A stretch of DNA of 64,000 nucleotides from assembly GCF_014931715.1 (NCBI RefSeq), contig NZ_CP063164.1:806001-870000 (forward strand), given 5' to 3'. Every line of letters begins with the position of its first letter. Within the stretch, counting starts at the first letter, position 1. Both the position numbers and the translations under genes were made by a program. The stretch is from Sulfurovum indicum. GTDB taxonomy: Bacteria > Campylobacterota > Campylobacteria > Campylobacterales > Sulfurovaceae. The notes beneath the pieces are model-generated. The model was not told where the DNA came from. It worked only from the letters and a program-made list of their open reading frames with translations, and made no database searches. This document shows positions 9,378-18,158 of this stretch, in pieces.

Positions 9378-9512
9378 ATGAAAAGAACATACCAACCACA
9401 CAACACACCAAGAAAAAGAACACACGGTTTCAGAACAAGAATGAAAACAAAGAACGGAAGAAAAGTGATCGCTGCAAGAAGAGCAAAAGGCAGAAAGAGA
9501 TTGGCGGTATAA
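9378..9512 (+). CDS. rpmH: Ribosomal protein bL34
   Basis: A 44-residue, strongly basic protein that begins [20 protein letters not shown] and ends GRKRLAV, the exact length and pattern of bacterial L34. It is a structural protein of the large ribosomal subunit. The ATG is preceded by AAGGA with eight bases spacing. It heads the rpmH-rnpA-yidC-jag-mnmE group, which is conserved near the replication origin in many bacteria, although dnaA is not visible here. The rnpA frame appears to start within or just after its end. Confidence 0.95.
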   Translation: MKRTYQPHNTPRKRTHGFRTRMKTKNGRKVIAARRAKGRKRLAV

Positions 9513-9525
9513 TCCCATCGCTAAG

Positions 9526-9861
9526 ATTAAACATTTTACTCGCATAAAGACCAGTAAAGAGTTTAACGGAGTCTACAAACACTCCACCAAAGTCTGGCAT
9601 ACACCCTTCTTTGTACTCTTTTATAAGAGATCGGACGAATATAAAGTCGGGTTCGTAGCCAGTAAAAAAATAGGAAATGCAGTTCACAGAAATAGAGCAA
9701 AGCGTTTGCTTAGAGCACATTTCATTGAAAATATCGACCGACTCAAAAGCGGATCGTATGTTTTGGTTGCAAAACCGGCTCTTTTGAATGAAAGCTACTC
9801 AGGGACTCGCAAAGCCTATCTCCTCGCACTCAAGAAGTGTACTGCATTAAAACAAATTTAA
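9526..9861 (+). CDS. rnpA: Ribonuclease P protein component, non-canonical start
   Basis: The frame encodes RnpA: an N-terminal basic segment (KHFTRIKTSKEFNGVYKHS), the F-V-A-S-K-K-I-G-N-A-V-H-R-N-R-A-K-R-L-L-R signature and a C-terminal helical part. RnpA binds the catalytic RNase P RNA in 5' tRNA maturation. No ATG, GTG or TTG exists in frame between the upstream in-frame stop (TGA at 9466) and the conserved body. Candidate starts are CTG 9472, ATC 9517 and ATT 9526; the last gives 111 residues and is used here, but the choice is uncertain. The gene could be translationally coupled to rpmH. A sequencing error is an alternative explanation. Confidence 0.8.
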   Translation: MKHFTRIKTSKEFNGVYKHSTKVWHTPFFVLFYKRSDEYKVGFVASKKIGNAVHRNRAKRLLRAHFIENIDRLKSGSYVLVAKPALLNESYSGTRKAYLLALKKCTALKQI

Positions 9862-9906
9862 CACAGTTAAGACTATACTATCGTTTATTGATACAAAGGT
9901 ACTATT

Positions 9907-11526
9907 TTGGAACAACAAGATTTAAACAAACGACTGCTTCTAGCCCTTGCTCTTTCATTTCTCGTATTTGTAGGTTACAGCTATCTTTTCCCGCCGCAGA
10001 TCTCCCAGCCTGTTGCCGAACAGAATGTAAGTACCAATGCCGCACCTGCTCCTGCAGCCAATAAAGCGACACCGGGTGTGAATACGCCTGCAGCACAGCA
10101 AACAGCTAAGAAAGCACCGGTTACGACCGCTTCGGGCACCAATCTGGTAACGGTTGTCTCCGATATATTCAAAATGAGCATTGATAAACTGGGGCGTATT
10201 GCACAGTTTGAACTTCTTGAAGAGAAGTACCGAAATGAAGAGGGGCACAATCTGCAGATCCTTGGAGCGAATGAAGCGAAACCGCTCGAGATACGTTTTG
10301 CCGATGCAAAACTGAATGAAGAGGCCTTCAAAACACCATATACCGCTTCGTCCACGGGAACACTTGATGCCAAGAGCGGAGCAGTAACACTCACCATGAC
10401 ACAGAAGCTCTCTGCTGTGACTGTTACAAAAACTCTGACCATCCAGCCGACCGGTGCCTATACGATAAAAGTGAGCACTTCCGCTGACGTACCTTATTTC
10501 ATTACGCCAGGACACAGACCTATGGCCGACACTTCGATGTATATGCTTGTCAGAGGGGTCCTGATCAAAGGACCTGACGGGGTTATCACAACAATAGAAG
10601 ACGGCGATGCCAAGGGGGATGAGGTTGTAAAAAATGCAAAGATCGCTTCAGCGTTCGACCGTTATGTTGCAACCATGTTCTATGACTTTGAGAAAGGGAT
10701 GAATGTTTCTGTTCTCAAAGAAGAGAATGGCAATCCCCTGATCTTTGTTGAGGGGAGACAGAATCTTCAGCTTGGCGGGTATATCGGACCAAAAGAGTAT
10801 AAGATCCTTAAGGCGATCAACCCTGAACTGACCGATGCAATCGAGTTTGGATGGTTCACTTTTCTCTCTTACCCGTTCTTTAAAGTGCTGCTCTGGATCA
10901 ATGATATGGTCGGGAACTGGGGATGGACGATCATTCTCTTTACGCTGCTTGTGAAGCTGGTCCTCTTCCCTCTCTCATACAAGGGAATGATGTCTATGCA
11001 GAAACTCAAGGATCTTGCACCGAAGATGAAAGAGCTTAAAGATAAATACAAAGGTGATCCGGCCAAGCTCAACATGAAAATGATGGAGCTTTACAAGAAG
11101 CATGGAGCCAACCCAATGGGCGGTTGTCTGCCGCTGCTGCTTCAGATCCCTGTCTTCTTTGCGCTTTACCGTGTTCTGCTCAATGCAGATGAGCTTCAGG
11201 GAGCAGCGTGGATACCGGCTTGGATCGACAACCTTGCAGCAGCAGACCCTTACTATATACTCCCGGTCCTGATGGGTATCTCTATGTGGTTCCAGCAGAA
11301 GATTACACCGAACAACTTCACTGATCCGCTTCAGGAAAAGATCTTCCAGTGGTTCCCGGTGATCATGGCTCTGATGTTCATCATTATGCCTTTCCCGTCA
11401 GGTCTGGTACTCTACTGGGTGGTCAACAACATCTTCACGATCGGTCAGCAGTATGTGATCAACAATGCCTATAAGAAACAAAAAGCTGCTGCAGCTGCAG
11501 CGCACAAAAAAGGGAAGGAGAGTTAA
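9907..11526 (+). CDS. yidC: Membrane protein insertase YidC
   Basis: 539 residues. An N-terminal membrane segment (residues 9-25) is followed by an alanine/threonine-rich linker, the large periplasmic beta domain, and the conserved C-terminal insertase core with five membrane helices, including NWGWTIILFTLLVKLVLFPL, the KHGANPMGGCLPLLLQIPVF segment and PSGLVLYWVVNN. YidC inserts and folds inner-membrane proteins alone or with SecYEG. The start is TTG at 9907. The stop is directly followed by the jag ATG (one base apart from overlap), which indicates an operon. No yidD gene lies between rnpA and yidC, unlike in many bacteria. Confidence 0.95.
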   Translation: MEQQDLNKRLLLALALSFLVFVGYSYLFPPQISQPVAEQNVSTNAAPAPAANKATPGVNTPAAQQTAKKAPVTTASGTNLVTVVSDIFKMSIDKLGRIAQFELLEEKYRNEEGHNLQILGANEAKPLEIRFADAKLNEEAFKTPYTASSTGTLDAKSGAVTLTMTQKLSAVTVTKTLTIQPTGAYTIKVSTSADVPYFITPGHRPMADTSMYMLVRGVLIKGPDGVITTIEDGDAKGDEVVKNAKIASAFDRYVATMFYDFEKGMNVSVLKEENGNPLIFVEGRQNLQLGGYIGPKEYKILKAINPELTDAIEFGWFTFLSYPFFKVLLWINDMVGNWGWTIILFTLLVKLVLFPLSYKGMMSMQKLKDLAPKMKELKDKYKGDPAKLNMKMMELYKKHGANPMGGCLPLLLQIPVFFALYRVLLNADELQGAAWIPAWIDNLAAADPYYILPVLMGISMWFQQKITPNNFTDPLQEKIFQWFPVIMALMFIIMPFPSGLVLYWVVNNIFTIGQQYVINNAYKKQKAAAAAAHKKGKES

Positions 11527-12384
11527 ATGACGAAGGTTGAAGCACCTACCCTTGAAGAGGCGTATGAGCTTGCTGCAACACAACTCTCCTGCTCTGTGAC
11601 CGAACTTCAGTATGAAGTGATACAGTATCCATCCAAAGGGATTCTGGGGCTTTTCAAAAAAAAGGCCATTATCGTAGCGACAACAAAAAATATCCCGGTA
11701 TCTTCTGCCGTACCTTCGGAGGATCCCTCGCTGAATGAAGCGACACTCGAAGAGGAGGTGGCTTCAGAGATCCTCTCCACACTCAAAGAGGAGACTCCGC
11801 AGGAGGAAGATACAGAGAGAAAAGAGCGTGCGGAAGAGAAGGTCAAAGTAGCACATGATGCCATTGTGGAAAGTTTCTTCGAAGCAGATACCCATACAGA
11901 AGATGAGGTACCTTTTGTCGATCAGGCACTGGCACTCAGCATTGAGGAGAGTCTCAAAGCACTCTTTGACGTCTCCTGTTTTGATATCGATGTTGTAGAG
12001 GTGGATGTGGTCGAGAATACGGCCCTGATCTTTATTGACGGAGAGGATGCGGCACTGCTTATCGGAAAAGAGGGGTACCGCTACAATGCGCTCTCCTACA
12101 TGATTTTCAACTGGCTGCATACAAAATATCAGCTTTACATCAAACTGGAGATCGCAGAATTCCTTACCTCTCAGCAGGAGATGATACGAAACTATATTCA
12201 ACCGGTCATTGAGAATGTAGAGAGATACGGTAAAGGGAAGACCCGGTTCCTTGACGGTATTCTGGTACAGATCGCACTTGAACAGCTGCGTGAAGCCTTT
12301 CCTGACAAATATGTCGCGGTAAAAACCGGAAAATCGGGTAAGAAATTCGTTGTAATAAACGAATTCCATACAAAAGCCCCATGA
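11527..12384 (+). CDS. khpB: Jag/KhpB-family RNA-binding protein
   Basis: 285 residues with an N-terminal Jag_N domain (residues 1-55, including PSKGILGLFKKKA), a long acidic linker (residues 60-135), and a KH-like domain around LLIGKEGYRYNALSYM. The C-terminal part occupies the position of the R3H domain but the diagnostic Arg-x3-His is not evident, so that domain is degraded or divergent. KhpB proteins bind RNA and affect cell division and envelope processes in other bacteria; the role here is not shown. It sits between yidC and mnmE and its stop overlaps the mnmE start, so it belongs to the same operon. Confidence 0.88.
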   Translation: MTKVEAPTLEEAYELAATQLSCSVTELQYEVIQYPSKGILGLFKKKAIIVATTKNIPVSSAVPSEDPSLNEATLEEEVASEILSTLKEETPQEEDTERKERAEEKVKVAHDAIVESFFEADTHTEDEVPFVDQALALSIEESLKALFDVSCFDIDVVEVDVVENTALIFIDGEDAALLIGKEGYRYNALSYMIFNWLHTKYQLYIKLEIAEFLTSQQEMIRNYIQPVIENVERYGKGKTRFLDGILVQIALEQLREAFPDKYVAVKTGKSGKKFVVINEFHTKAP

Positions 12385-13721
12385 CTGATACCATTACTGC
12401 TATTGCAACTGCCCACGGTGTCTCCTCTATCTCCATTATCAGAGTGAGCGGCAAAGACTCTTTGGCTGTTGCAGAACAGATCTCGAAAAAAAACGGGATC
12501 AAACCGCGATATGCACATCTTACCTCCCTTTATAACCAGCACAATGAACTGATAGACCAGGCGATCATGATCTACTTTGCGGCACCCTACAGTTTTACCG
12601 GAGAGGATGTTGTTGAGTTCCAGTGCCATGGAGGAATGATCGTGGCACAGGAGATACTTGATACCATACTTGCATCAGGTGTACGACTGGCCGAGCCCGG
12701 TGAGTTTTCCAAACGCGCATTTTTGAACGGGAAGATAGACCTGACCGAAGCGGAAGCGATCTCCAGACTGATAGAGGCAAAAAGTGTTGATGCCGCGAAG
12801 ATACTTGCCAAACAGATGAAGGGCGAGCTCAAAGATTTTGTAGAAGAGAGCAGAGAGGCACTGCTTCGTTCTCTGGCCTATTCGGAAGTGATGATCGATT
12901 ATGCCGAAGAGGATATCCCGGATGATATCATGACAAGTATTCTATCGCAGCTGGATGGACTGACAGAAAAGATAGAACAGGTTGTTGAAGCAAGTCACAG
13001 AAGACGCGGACTGATAGAGGGATTCAAGGTAGCGATCATCGGAAAACCCAATGTCGGCAAGAGTTCGCTGCTTAATGCACTGCTCTCCTATGAGAGGGCG
13101 ATCGTCAGTGATATCGCGGGAACGACACGGGATACGATAGAAGAGCAGGTGCGCATCGGTTCACACATTATCCGTCTTGTCGATACGGCAGGTATCAGAG
13201 AATCGGATGATACTATAGAGAAGATAGGTATTGAGCGTTCGATGAGCTCGGTGGAAGATGCCGATGTGCTCATCGCACTCTTTGACGGTTCGCGCCCCTT
13301 TGACGGGGAGGATGCGAAGATACTCTCTATCATTGAAGAGGTCGAGGATACACATGTGATCGTGGCGATCAATAAATCTGATCTTGAGAAAAAGCTTGAT
13401 ACTGCTCTTCTGGAAAGATTCGATCCTCTGGAAGTGAGTGCGAAGAAAGGTTTTGTGAAACTGACAGATGCGCTTAAAAAGCTGTTTGATTCCATTGGTG
13501 AGGGAGAAGAGCTGATGCTTATCTCAACCCGGCAGATCGAGGCGGTTGAGAGAGCGAAGAACGCTATCATGGAAGCAAAAGAACCGCTTGCAAGAGGGGA
13601 GCTTGAGTTCTTCTCCTATCATCTTCAGGAAGCGGTCAAAGCGATCTCTTCGATCTCCAAACCCTATGAGAATGAAGAGATCCTTGACAAGATGTTCGGT
13701 GAGTTCTGTTTGGGAAAGTAA
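12381..13721 (+). CDS. mnmE: tRNA modification GTPase MnmE
   Basis: 446 residues with the N-terminal tetrahydrofolate-binding domain, a helical domain, and an inserted GTPase domain: G1 GKPNVGKS (about residue 219), G3 DTAG, G4 NKSD. The C-terminus ends FCLGK, a small variant of the family's FCIGK with the conserved cysteine kept. MnmE acts with MnmG to install the 5-carboxymethylaminomethyl group on wobble uridine of some tRNAs. The start overlaps the preceding stop by four bases (ATGA). Confidence 0.95.
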   Translation: MTDTITAIATAHGVSSISIIRVSGKDSLAVAEQISKKNGIKPRYAHLTSLYNQHNELIDQAIMIYFAAPYSFTGEDVVEFQCHGGMIVAQEILDTILASGVRLAEPGEFSKRAFLNGKIDLTEAEAISRLIEAKSVDAAKILAKQMKGELKDFVEESREALLRSLAYSEVMIDYAEEDIPDDIMTSILSQLDGLTEKIEQVVEASHRRRGLIEGFKVAIIGKPNVGKSSLLNALLSYERAIVSDIAGTTRDTIEEQVRIGSHIIRLVDTAGIRESDDTIEKIGIERSMSSVEDADVLIALFDGSRPFDGEDAKILSIIEEVEDTHVIVAINKSDLEKKLDTALLERFDPLEVSAKKGFVKLTDALKKLFDSIGEGEELMLISTRQIEAVERAKNAIMEAKEPLARGELEFFSYHLQEAVKAISSISKPYENEEILDKMFGEFCLGK

Positions 13722-13722
13722 G

Positions 13723-14022
13723 ATGCAGGATATTGAGATATATATTTTGGGTGGATTGGCACTCTTTACCCTTTGGTTCATCCGCCATACGATCAATTAC
13801 TATTATGGTCAGAAGCGCAAGCTCAAACAGCTGCACCGCTTTGCCAAAGAGGGCGACCTGGAGGCACAGCAGCATCTTGCCAAACGTTACCGCAGAGGAG
13901 ATATGGTGAGAAAAAGCTGTGAGCAGGCTGCATTCTGGTACCAAAGAGCGGCATTTTCGGGCGATGAAGAGGCAAAAGGGTTTTTGCAGCAGTTTTTTGA
14001 GAACCATAAAAAGCGGTGCTGA
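13723..14022 (+). CDS. Small membrane-anchored Sel1-like repeat protein
   Basis: 99 residues starting at ATG 13723, two bases after the mnmE stop. One N-terminal membrane segment (IYILGGLALFTLWFI) is followed by a basic helix and one or two Sel1/TPR-like repeats: AKEGDLEAQQHLAKRYRRGD and CEQAAFWYQRAAFSGDEEAK. Sel1 repeats usually mediate protein interactions. It is probably translated with mnmE because the Shine-Dalgarno GGGAAAGTAAG overlaps the mnmE end. The exact function is unknown. Confidence 0.7.
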   Translation: MQDIEIYILGGLALFTLWFIRHTINYYYGQKRKLKQLHRFAKEGDLEAQQHLAKRYRRGDMVRKSCEQAAFWYQRAAFSGDEEAKGFLQQFFENHKKRC

Positions 14023-14096
14023 TCTGTAATACAGATAGAGGGCACCTAAACTTAATAGTGTATAATATGAAATTATTTTAGCAAGGAAATGAAACG

Positions 14097-14732
14097 ATGA
14101 AGAAGAAGTATCTGTTGTTACTGGTATCACTGTTCACTCTATGGTTTACGACCGGATGTGTAGAGAGAGAGCTGCCGTATCTTCCGGGAGAAAGCGGTTA
14201 TGGTCAGGGATGGGGATCGAGTGAAGATGAAGAGAATATCGATATCTCGGATATTGACCAGAATATGACTGAGAGCGGAGCGATGCTCAGTGAAGAGGCA
14301 TACAAGGTTCCGCGTATCCCTTTTCCTATGGATGAGTATGTACGCTTGGCAAGAGTGGGAAAAGGAACAGTAAAGGGTCAGATCTACATTACTGACGGAT
14401 ATGGGAAGAAGGTGGTCGGTAAAGCAACAAGACTCTACCTCAATCCGAAAACAAGTTATTCTGATCAATGGTATCAGGAGAGTTATATCGGCGGACAGAA
14501 GATGCAGAAAGCCGATGACAGACTCTTCAACTACCTGCGGTTCACCTCTTCGGATGCAAACGGGAACTTCTCTTTTTACGGAGTGCCTTCGGGCAGTTAC
14601 TACCTGATAGGTACGGTCAGATGCGGTATGGAGTGTGGTTATGATACGCCTAAAAGTATCCGTATCGCCACACTCGTCACGGTAAAAGGGAACCAGGTGG
14701 TACAAAAGGACCTTGTCGGACAGATGTACTAA
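14097..14732 (+). CDS. Predicted lipoprotein with carboxypeptidase-regulatory-like beta domain
   Basis: 211 residues. The N-terminus KKKYLLLLVSLFTLWFTTGC is a lipoprotein signal with the lipobox TTGC, so the mature protein should start at Cys21. An acidic low-complexity stretch follows (residues 35-60). The second half (GQIYITDGYGKKVVGKATRLYLNP, and DANGNFSFYGVPSGSYYLIG, the latter typical of carboxypeptidase-regulatory/CnaB-like folds) suggests a beta-sandwich. A TATAAT lies at 14061-14066 and AAGGAAAT serves as ribosome-binding site. It is a surface or periplasmic protein of unknown role. Confidence 0.7.
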   Translation: MKKKYLLLLVSLFTLWFTTGCVERELPYLPGESGYGQGWGSSEDEENIDISDIDQNMTESGAMLSEEAYKVPRIPFPMDEYVRLARVGKGTVKGQIYITDGYGKKVVGKATRLYLNPKTSYSDQWYQESYIGGQKMQKADDRLFNYLRFTSSDANGNFSFYGVPSGSYYLIGTVRCGMECGYDTPKSIRIATLVTVKGNQVVQKDLVGQMY

Positions 14733-14838
14733 ATAGCTGCAATGAACACACTGTAGCAAGCGGTACAGCTCTCAGCAGGTTGTTCTGTCGCCACTGTACA
14801 CGACAGGCCCAAATTGTGTACTTTTACTTCATGGAGCT

Positions 14839-15519
14839 TTAGTTTTTCGGGTATGCTTCCTCCAGCTTTCCATAAAGCGCTTCAGGTGTGATCTCCGTAT
14901 TTTCATCCAGGATGCGCTGCATTGTCACATTGTCTTCTTTACCGTTCCATAGTTTGATGTAGCTTCCCTCTTTGTAGCCGTGGTCCTGTCTGAACTGGTT
15001 AAGGATGTTCTTTCCTACATAGAGTTTATAGAGACTGTCCAGGTTAAGCCCGGACTGCATGGCTACTTCAAAGAAGGCTGTAATGAGCGCTTCTGTGGAA
15101 GCTCCGCAGAAGAGGATGCGCATCAGCTCCTCCACTACTTCTATCTGTCCGTAATAATTTTTTTCAGTGGCTATGACTTCCGCTCTGAATGTTTCAAAGT
15201 TAGGCAGGTTGACGATATTTTCAGCCAGCTCTTCAATGCTTCCCAGTGCGTTTACCTTATAGTCGCTTAGCGCCTGTGACATGATAAAGTGCCAAATATC
15301 AACTGCTTCGATCTTGATGTTCTCATAATCAGGCTGGGCATCGATGTTCTTCCAGTGTTTCCACGGATAGCTTTCGATCAGTTCTGCACATTCAAGGTAA
15401 CTGCAGCGCTTCCAGTCGATCAGTTTTCCGTTCTTGGTAGTACCGTTCTCCCAGCCTTCCCCGTTGGTTGCATCATTGAGCTGCTGCTGAAGCTTGAGCA
15501 TTTGGAGTATTTTGTTCAT
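14839..15519 (-). CDS. dut: Dimeric all-alpha dUTP diphosphatase
   Basis: 226 residues matching the dimeric dUTPase family of Campylobacter and trypanosomatids: ECAELIESYPWKHWK (metal-binding glutamates and substrate stacking) followed by IKIEAVDIWHFIMS (the E-x3-D metal site). The enzyme hydrolyses dUTP to dUMP and pyrophosphate, keeping uracil out of DNA and feeding thymidylate synthesis. It is unrelated to the trimeric Dut of most bacteria. It stands alone on the minus strand between a lipoprotein gene and purL. Confidence 0.85.
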   Translation of the reverse strand: MNKILQMLKLQQQLNDATNGEGWENGTTKNGKLIDWKRCSYLECAELIESYPWKHWKNIDAQPDYENIKIEAVDIWHFIMSQALSDYKVNALGSIEELAENIVNLPNFETFRAEVIATEKNYYGQIEVVEELMRILFCGASTEALITAFFEVAMQSGLNLDSLYKLYVGKNILNQFRQDHGYKEGSYIKLWNGKEDNVTMQRILDENTEITPEALYGKLEEAYPKN

Positions 15520-15650
15520 CTTTCCACCTCTTTAATCTTTCTATTGGAATGATACCACTAAATGATAAAACTCATTACCCTTTTAGCACTTTTTGAGTAA
15601 AATATACCTCTTATTTAATCCGGGTACAACCCCTCAAAAGGACACATTTT

Positions 15651-17873
15651 ATGTCACAACCAGTTGAAAATCTAGATGAAGTGTTAAAGAGTCACAAGCT
15701 CAGTAAAGAGGAGTATGAAGATATTCTCCGTATTCTTGACGGGCGTCATCCGAATATCGTAGAGATCGGTATCTTCTCAGCGATGTGGTCAGAGCACTGC
15801 TCTTACAAGTCAAGTAAAAAGTACCTGAACGGCTTCCCTACAAAAGCTCCATGGGTTATTCAGGGGCCTGGAGAAAATGCCGGTGTCATTGATATTGGCG
15901 AAGGTATGGCTGCGGTCTTTAAAATGGAGAGCCACAACCACCCTTCGTTCATTGAGCCGTTCCAGGGAGCTGCAACCGGTGTCGGAGGAATACTCCGCGA
16001 TATCTTTACTATGGGTGCCAGACCGGTAGCCAACCTCAATGCACTGCGTTTTGGCAAGGTAAGTGGCAGCGATGAGACAGCCAAGTACCAAAGACATCTG
16101 GTCCGCGGTGTGGTAGACGGCATCGGAAGCTACGGTAACTGTATGGGAGTTCCTACCATTGGCGGTGAAGTAAGTTTCGATGAGAGTTACAACGGGAATA
16201 TTCTTGTCAACGCTTTCTCACTCGGGCTTGTAAAGACCGATGAGATCTTCCTAGGTGTGGCATCAGGTGTGGGCAACCCGGTAATGTATGTCGGTTCCAA
16301 AACAGGTCGTGACGGACTTGGAGGAGCGGTGATGAGTTCTGACTCATTTACAGAAGAGTCCAAGTCGCTTCGTCCGACCGTGCAGGTAGGGGATCCGTTC
16401 ACAGAGAAGCTGTTGCTTGAAGCGTGTCTTGAACTCTTTAAGACCGATGCGATCGTAGGGATCCAGGATATGGGGGCTGCAGGGCTGACCTCTTCTTCAT
16501 TTGAGATGGCAGGAAAAACAGGTGCAGGTCTGAGAATGGATCTGGATAAAGTACCTGCACGTGAAGAGGGGATGACGCCGTATGACTTTATGCTGTCGGA
16601 GTCTCAGGAGCGTATGCTCATCTGTGCGAAAAAAGGAAGAGAACAGGAGATCATTGATATCTTCGAGAAATGGGGACTTGATGTCGCCGTTATCGGAGAG
16701 GTGACCGATACAGCCAGAATGGAGCTTTTCTGGCATGGTGAGAAGGTCTGTGACATGCCTATTGCACCGGTCAGTGAGGAGGCACCGGTCCTTGACAGAC
16801 CTGTAGCGCGTCCTGCATACCTTGACGCAGTGAATGCGAAGTCGGTAGACGACTATGCGAAGGTAGAAGACCAGGAAGCCTATGAAAAGCTTGTTTCTGC
16901 ACTGGAAGTAGTGGACAAGGCGTGGGTCTATAACCAGTATGACTCAATGGTACAGACCAATACGACCAAGCATCCCGGCAGTCTGGATGCATCATCAATC
17001 CGTATTAAGGAGAACGGCAAAGCCCTGGCGATGAGTTCAGACTGTAATCCGCGTTACTGCTACATCGACCCCAAAGGTGGTGCAGCACTCGCAGTAGTGG
17101 AATCGGGAAGAAACGTAGCAATGAGCGGTGCCAGACCGCTTTCCATTACAGACTGTCTTAACTACGGCAACCCGGAGAACCCTGAAGTGATGTGGCAGTT
17201 CGCACAGGGGTGCGAAGGGATCAAAGAGGCATGTCTTGAACTGAACACACCGGTTGTTTCCGGGAATGTCTCTCTCTATAATGAGACCAACGGTGTTTCT
17301 GTATTCCCGACACCTGCCATTGCGATGGTGGGACTCAATGATGACCAGAACAAGGTACTTCCTTCTGCATTCCGAGAAGAGGGGAACAACATTGTGCTTG
17401 TCGGTGAGACAAAAGGAGAGTTCGGAGGATCACTCTATATCAAAGAGCTTTACGGAGAGACGGTAGGAAGATTGCCGAGCTTTGACTATAAAAAAGAGCT
17501 TGCACTGTGGGAGCTTGTGATCGAAGCGAACAAAAAAGGGCTTCTTGCATCGGCAAAAGATGTGAACCTTGGTGGTATTGCCGTATCACTTTCCAAGATG
17601 GCAGCGGTTTCAGGCAAGGGTATCGAAGCGAATGTGATGGTAGAAAACAGCAGAGATATCTTCGATGAATCCCAGACCAGAGCACTGCTTGAAGTAAGTG
17701 ATGCAAACCTTGATGCACTGCTTGCAATGGCTTCAGAGCTTGGACTCAAGAGTGAGGTCATCGGCAAGATTGGCGGAGAGAAAGTCTCGGTCAACGGTGT
17801 TGGGCTTCCGCTTGAAGAGGTGAAGGATCTCTACTTCAATACGTTTGCACGTACGATCGAGCAGGATCTGTAA
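15651..17873 (+). CDS. purL: Phosphoribosylformylglycinamidine synthase subunit II
   Basis: 740 residues, the small PurL form that works with separate PurS and PurQ subunits. Diagnostic segments include [16 protein letters not shown], the ATP/phosphate loop [28 protein letters not shown], and the second AIRS-like half with [16 protein letters not shown] and GNVSLYNET. It converts FGAR, glutamine and ATP to FGAM, step four of purine synthesis. purQ and purS are not in the window. purH follows after a 285-base gap that holds hairpins, so separate transcription is possible. Confidence 0.96.
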   Translation: MSQPVENLDEVLKSHKLSKEEYEDILRILDGRHPNIVEIGIFSAMWSEHCSYKSSKKYLNGFPTKAPWVIQGPGENAGVIDIGEGMAAVFKMESHNHPSFIEPFQGAATGVGGILRDIFTMGARPVANLNALRFGKVSGSDETAKYQRHLVRGVVDGIGSYGNCMGVPTIGGEVSFDESYNGNILVNAFSLGLVKTDEIFLGVASGVGNPVMYVGSKTGRDGLGGAVMSSDSFTEESKSLRPTVQVGDPFTEKLLLEACLELFKTDAIVGIQDMGAAGLTSSSFEMAGKTGAGLRMDLDKVPAREEGMTPYDFMLSESQERMLICAKKGREQEIIDIFEKWGLDVAVIGEVTDTARMELFWHGEKVCDMPIAPVSEEAPVLDRPVARPAYLDAVNAKSVDDYAKVEDQEAYEKLVSALEVVDKAWVYNQYDSMVQTNTTKHPGSLDASSIRIKENGKALAMSSDCNPRYCYIDPKGGAALAVVESGRNVAMSGARPLSITDCLNYGNPENPEVMWQFAQGCEGIKEACLELNTPVVSGNVSLYNETNGVSVFPTPAIAMVGLNDDQNKVLPSAFREEGNNIVLVGETKGEFGGSLYIKELYGETVGRLPSFDYKKELALWELVIEANKKGLLASAKDVNLGGIAVSLSKMAAVSGKGIEANVMVENSRDIFDESQTRALLEVSDANLDALLAMASELGLKSEVIGKIGGEKVSVNGVGLPLEEVKDLYFNTFARTIEQDL

Positions 17874-17881
17874 TCGGAAGG

Positions 17882-17933
17882 GTGTTGTCTCCTGACAACA
17901 CAGATTCCCCTGTTCCCATATTTGGTATGGGAA
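17882..17933 (+). repeat. Two perfect hairpins after purL
   Basis: GTGTTGTC-TCCT-GACAACAC (17882-17901) and TTCCCATA-TTTGG-TATGGGAA (17913-17933) are both perfect eight-base-pair stems. Neither is followed by a thymine run, so they are not standard intrinsic terminators. A third, weaker inverted region surrounds 17980-18045 (CACCGCTTTGC against GGCAAAAAGCGTCAC). The whole 285-base gap between purL and purH looks like a dispersed structured repeat rather than coding sequence. Confidence 0.5.
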
Positions 17934-18125
17934 TGCATATGAGAGTTTAGTGTTTCCTTTCTGCGTTTTCCTGAGGAGAGTGATGACTTCGTCACCGCTT
18001 TGCTTCACGAAAGAAAAAGTAGGCAAAAAGCGTCACTTTGCAAGCATACTGATGGTAACTTCGGTGTCTTTCTTCGCAAATATTGGTACCTGCCTGCCCA
18101 GTACTCAGTAACACAGAAAACCTAA

Positions 18126-18131
18126 TATAAT
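18126..18131 (+). promoter_or_regulatory. -10 element of purH
   Basis: A perfect TATAAT lies 27 bases before the purH ATG. The -35 region at the proper distance is poor. The ribosome-binding region is purine-rich (GAAAAAAGTGAGAAAAAA) without a classical AGGAG. Confidence 0.4.
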
Positions 18132-18158
18132 ATCAAAAAAGAAAAAAGTGAGAAAAAA

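Noticed and set aside
9269-9906. Replication origin near rpmH-rnpA-yidC
   Set aside because: The gene order is origin-type in many bacteria, but no dnaA gene or cluster of DnaA boxes is visible.
17733-18026. 97-residue minus-strand frame across the purL end
   Set aside because: Half lies antisense to purL and half in the hairpin gap; no family pattern.
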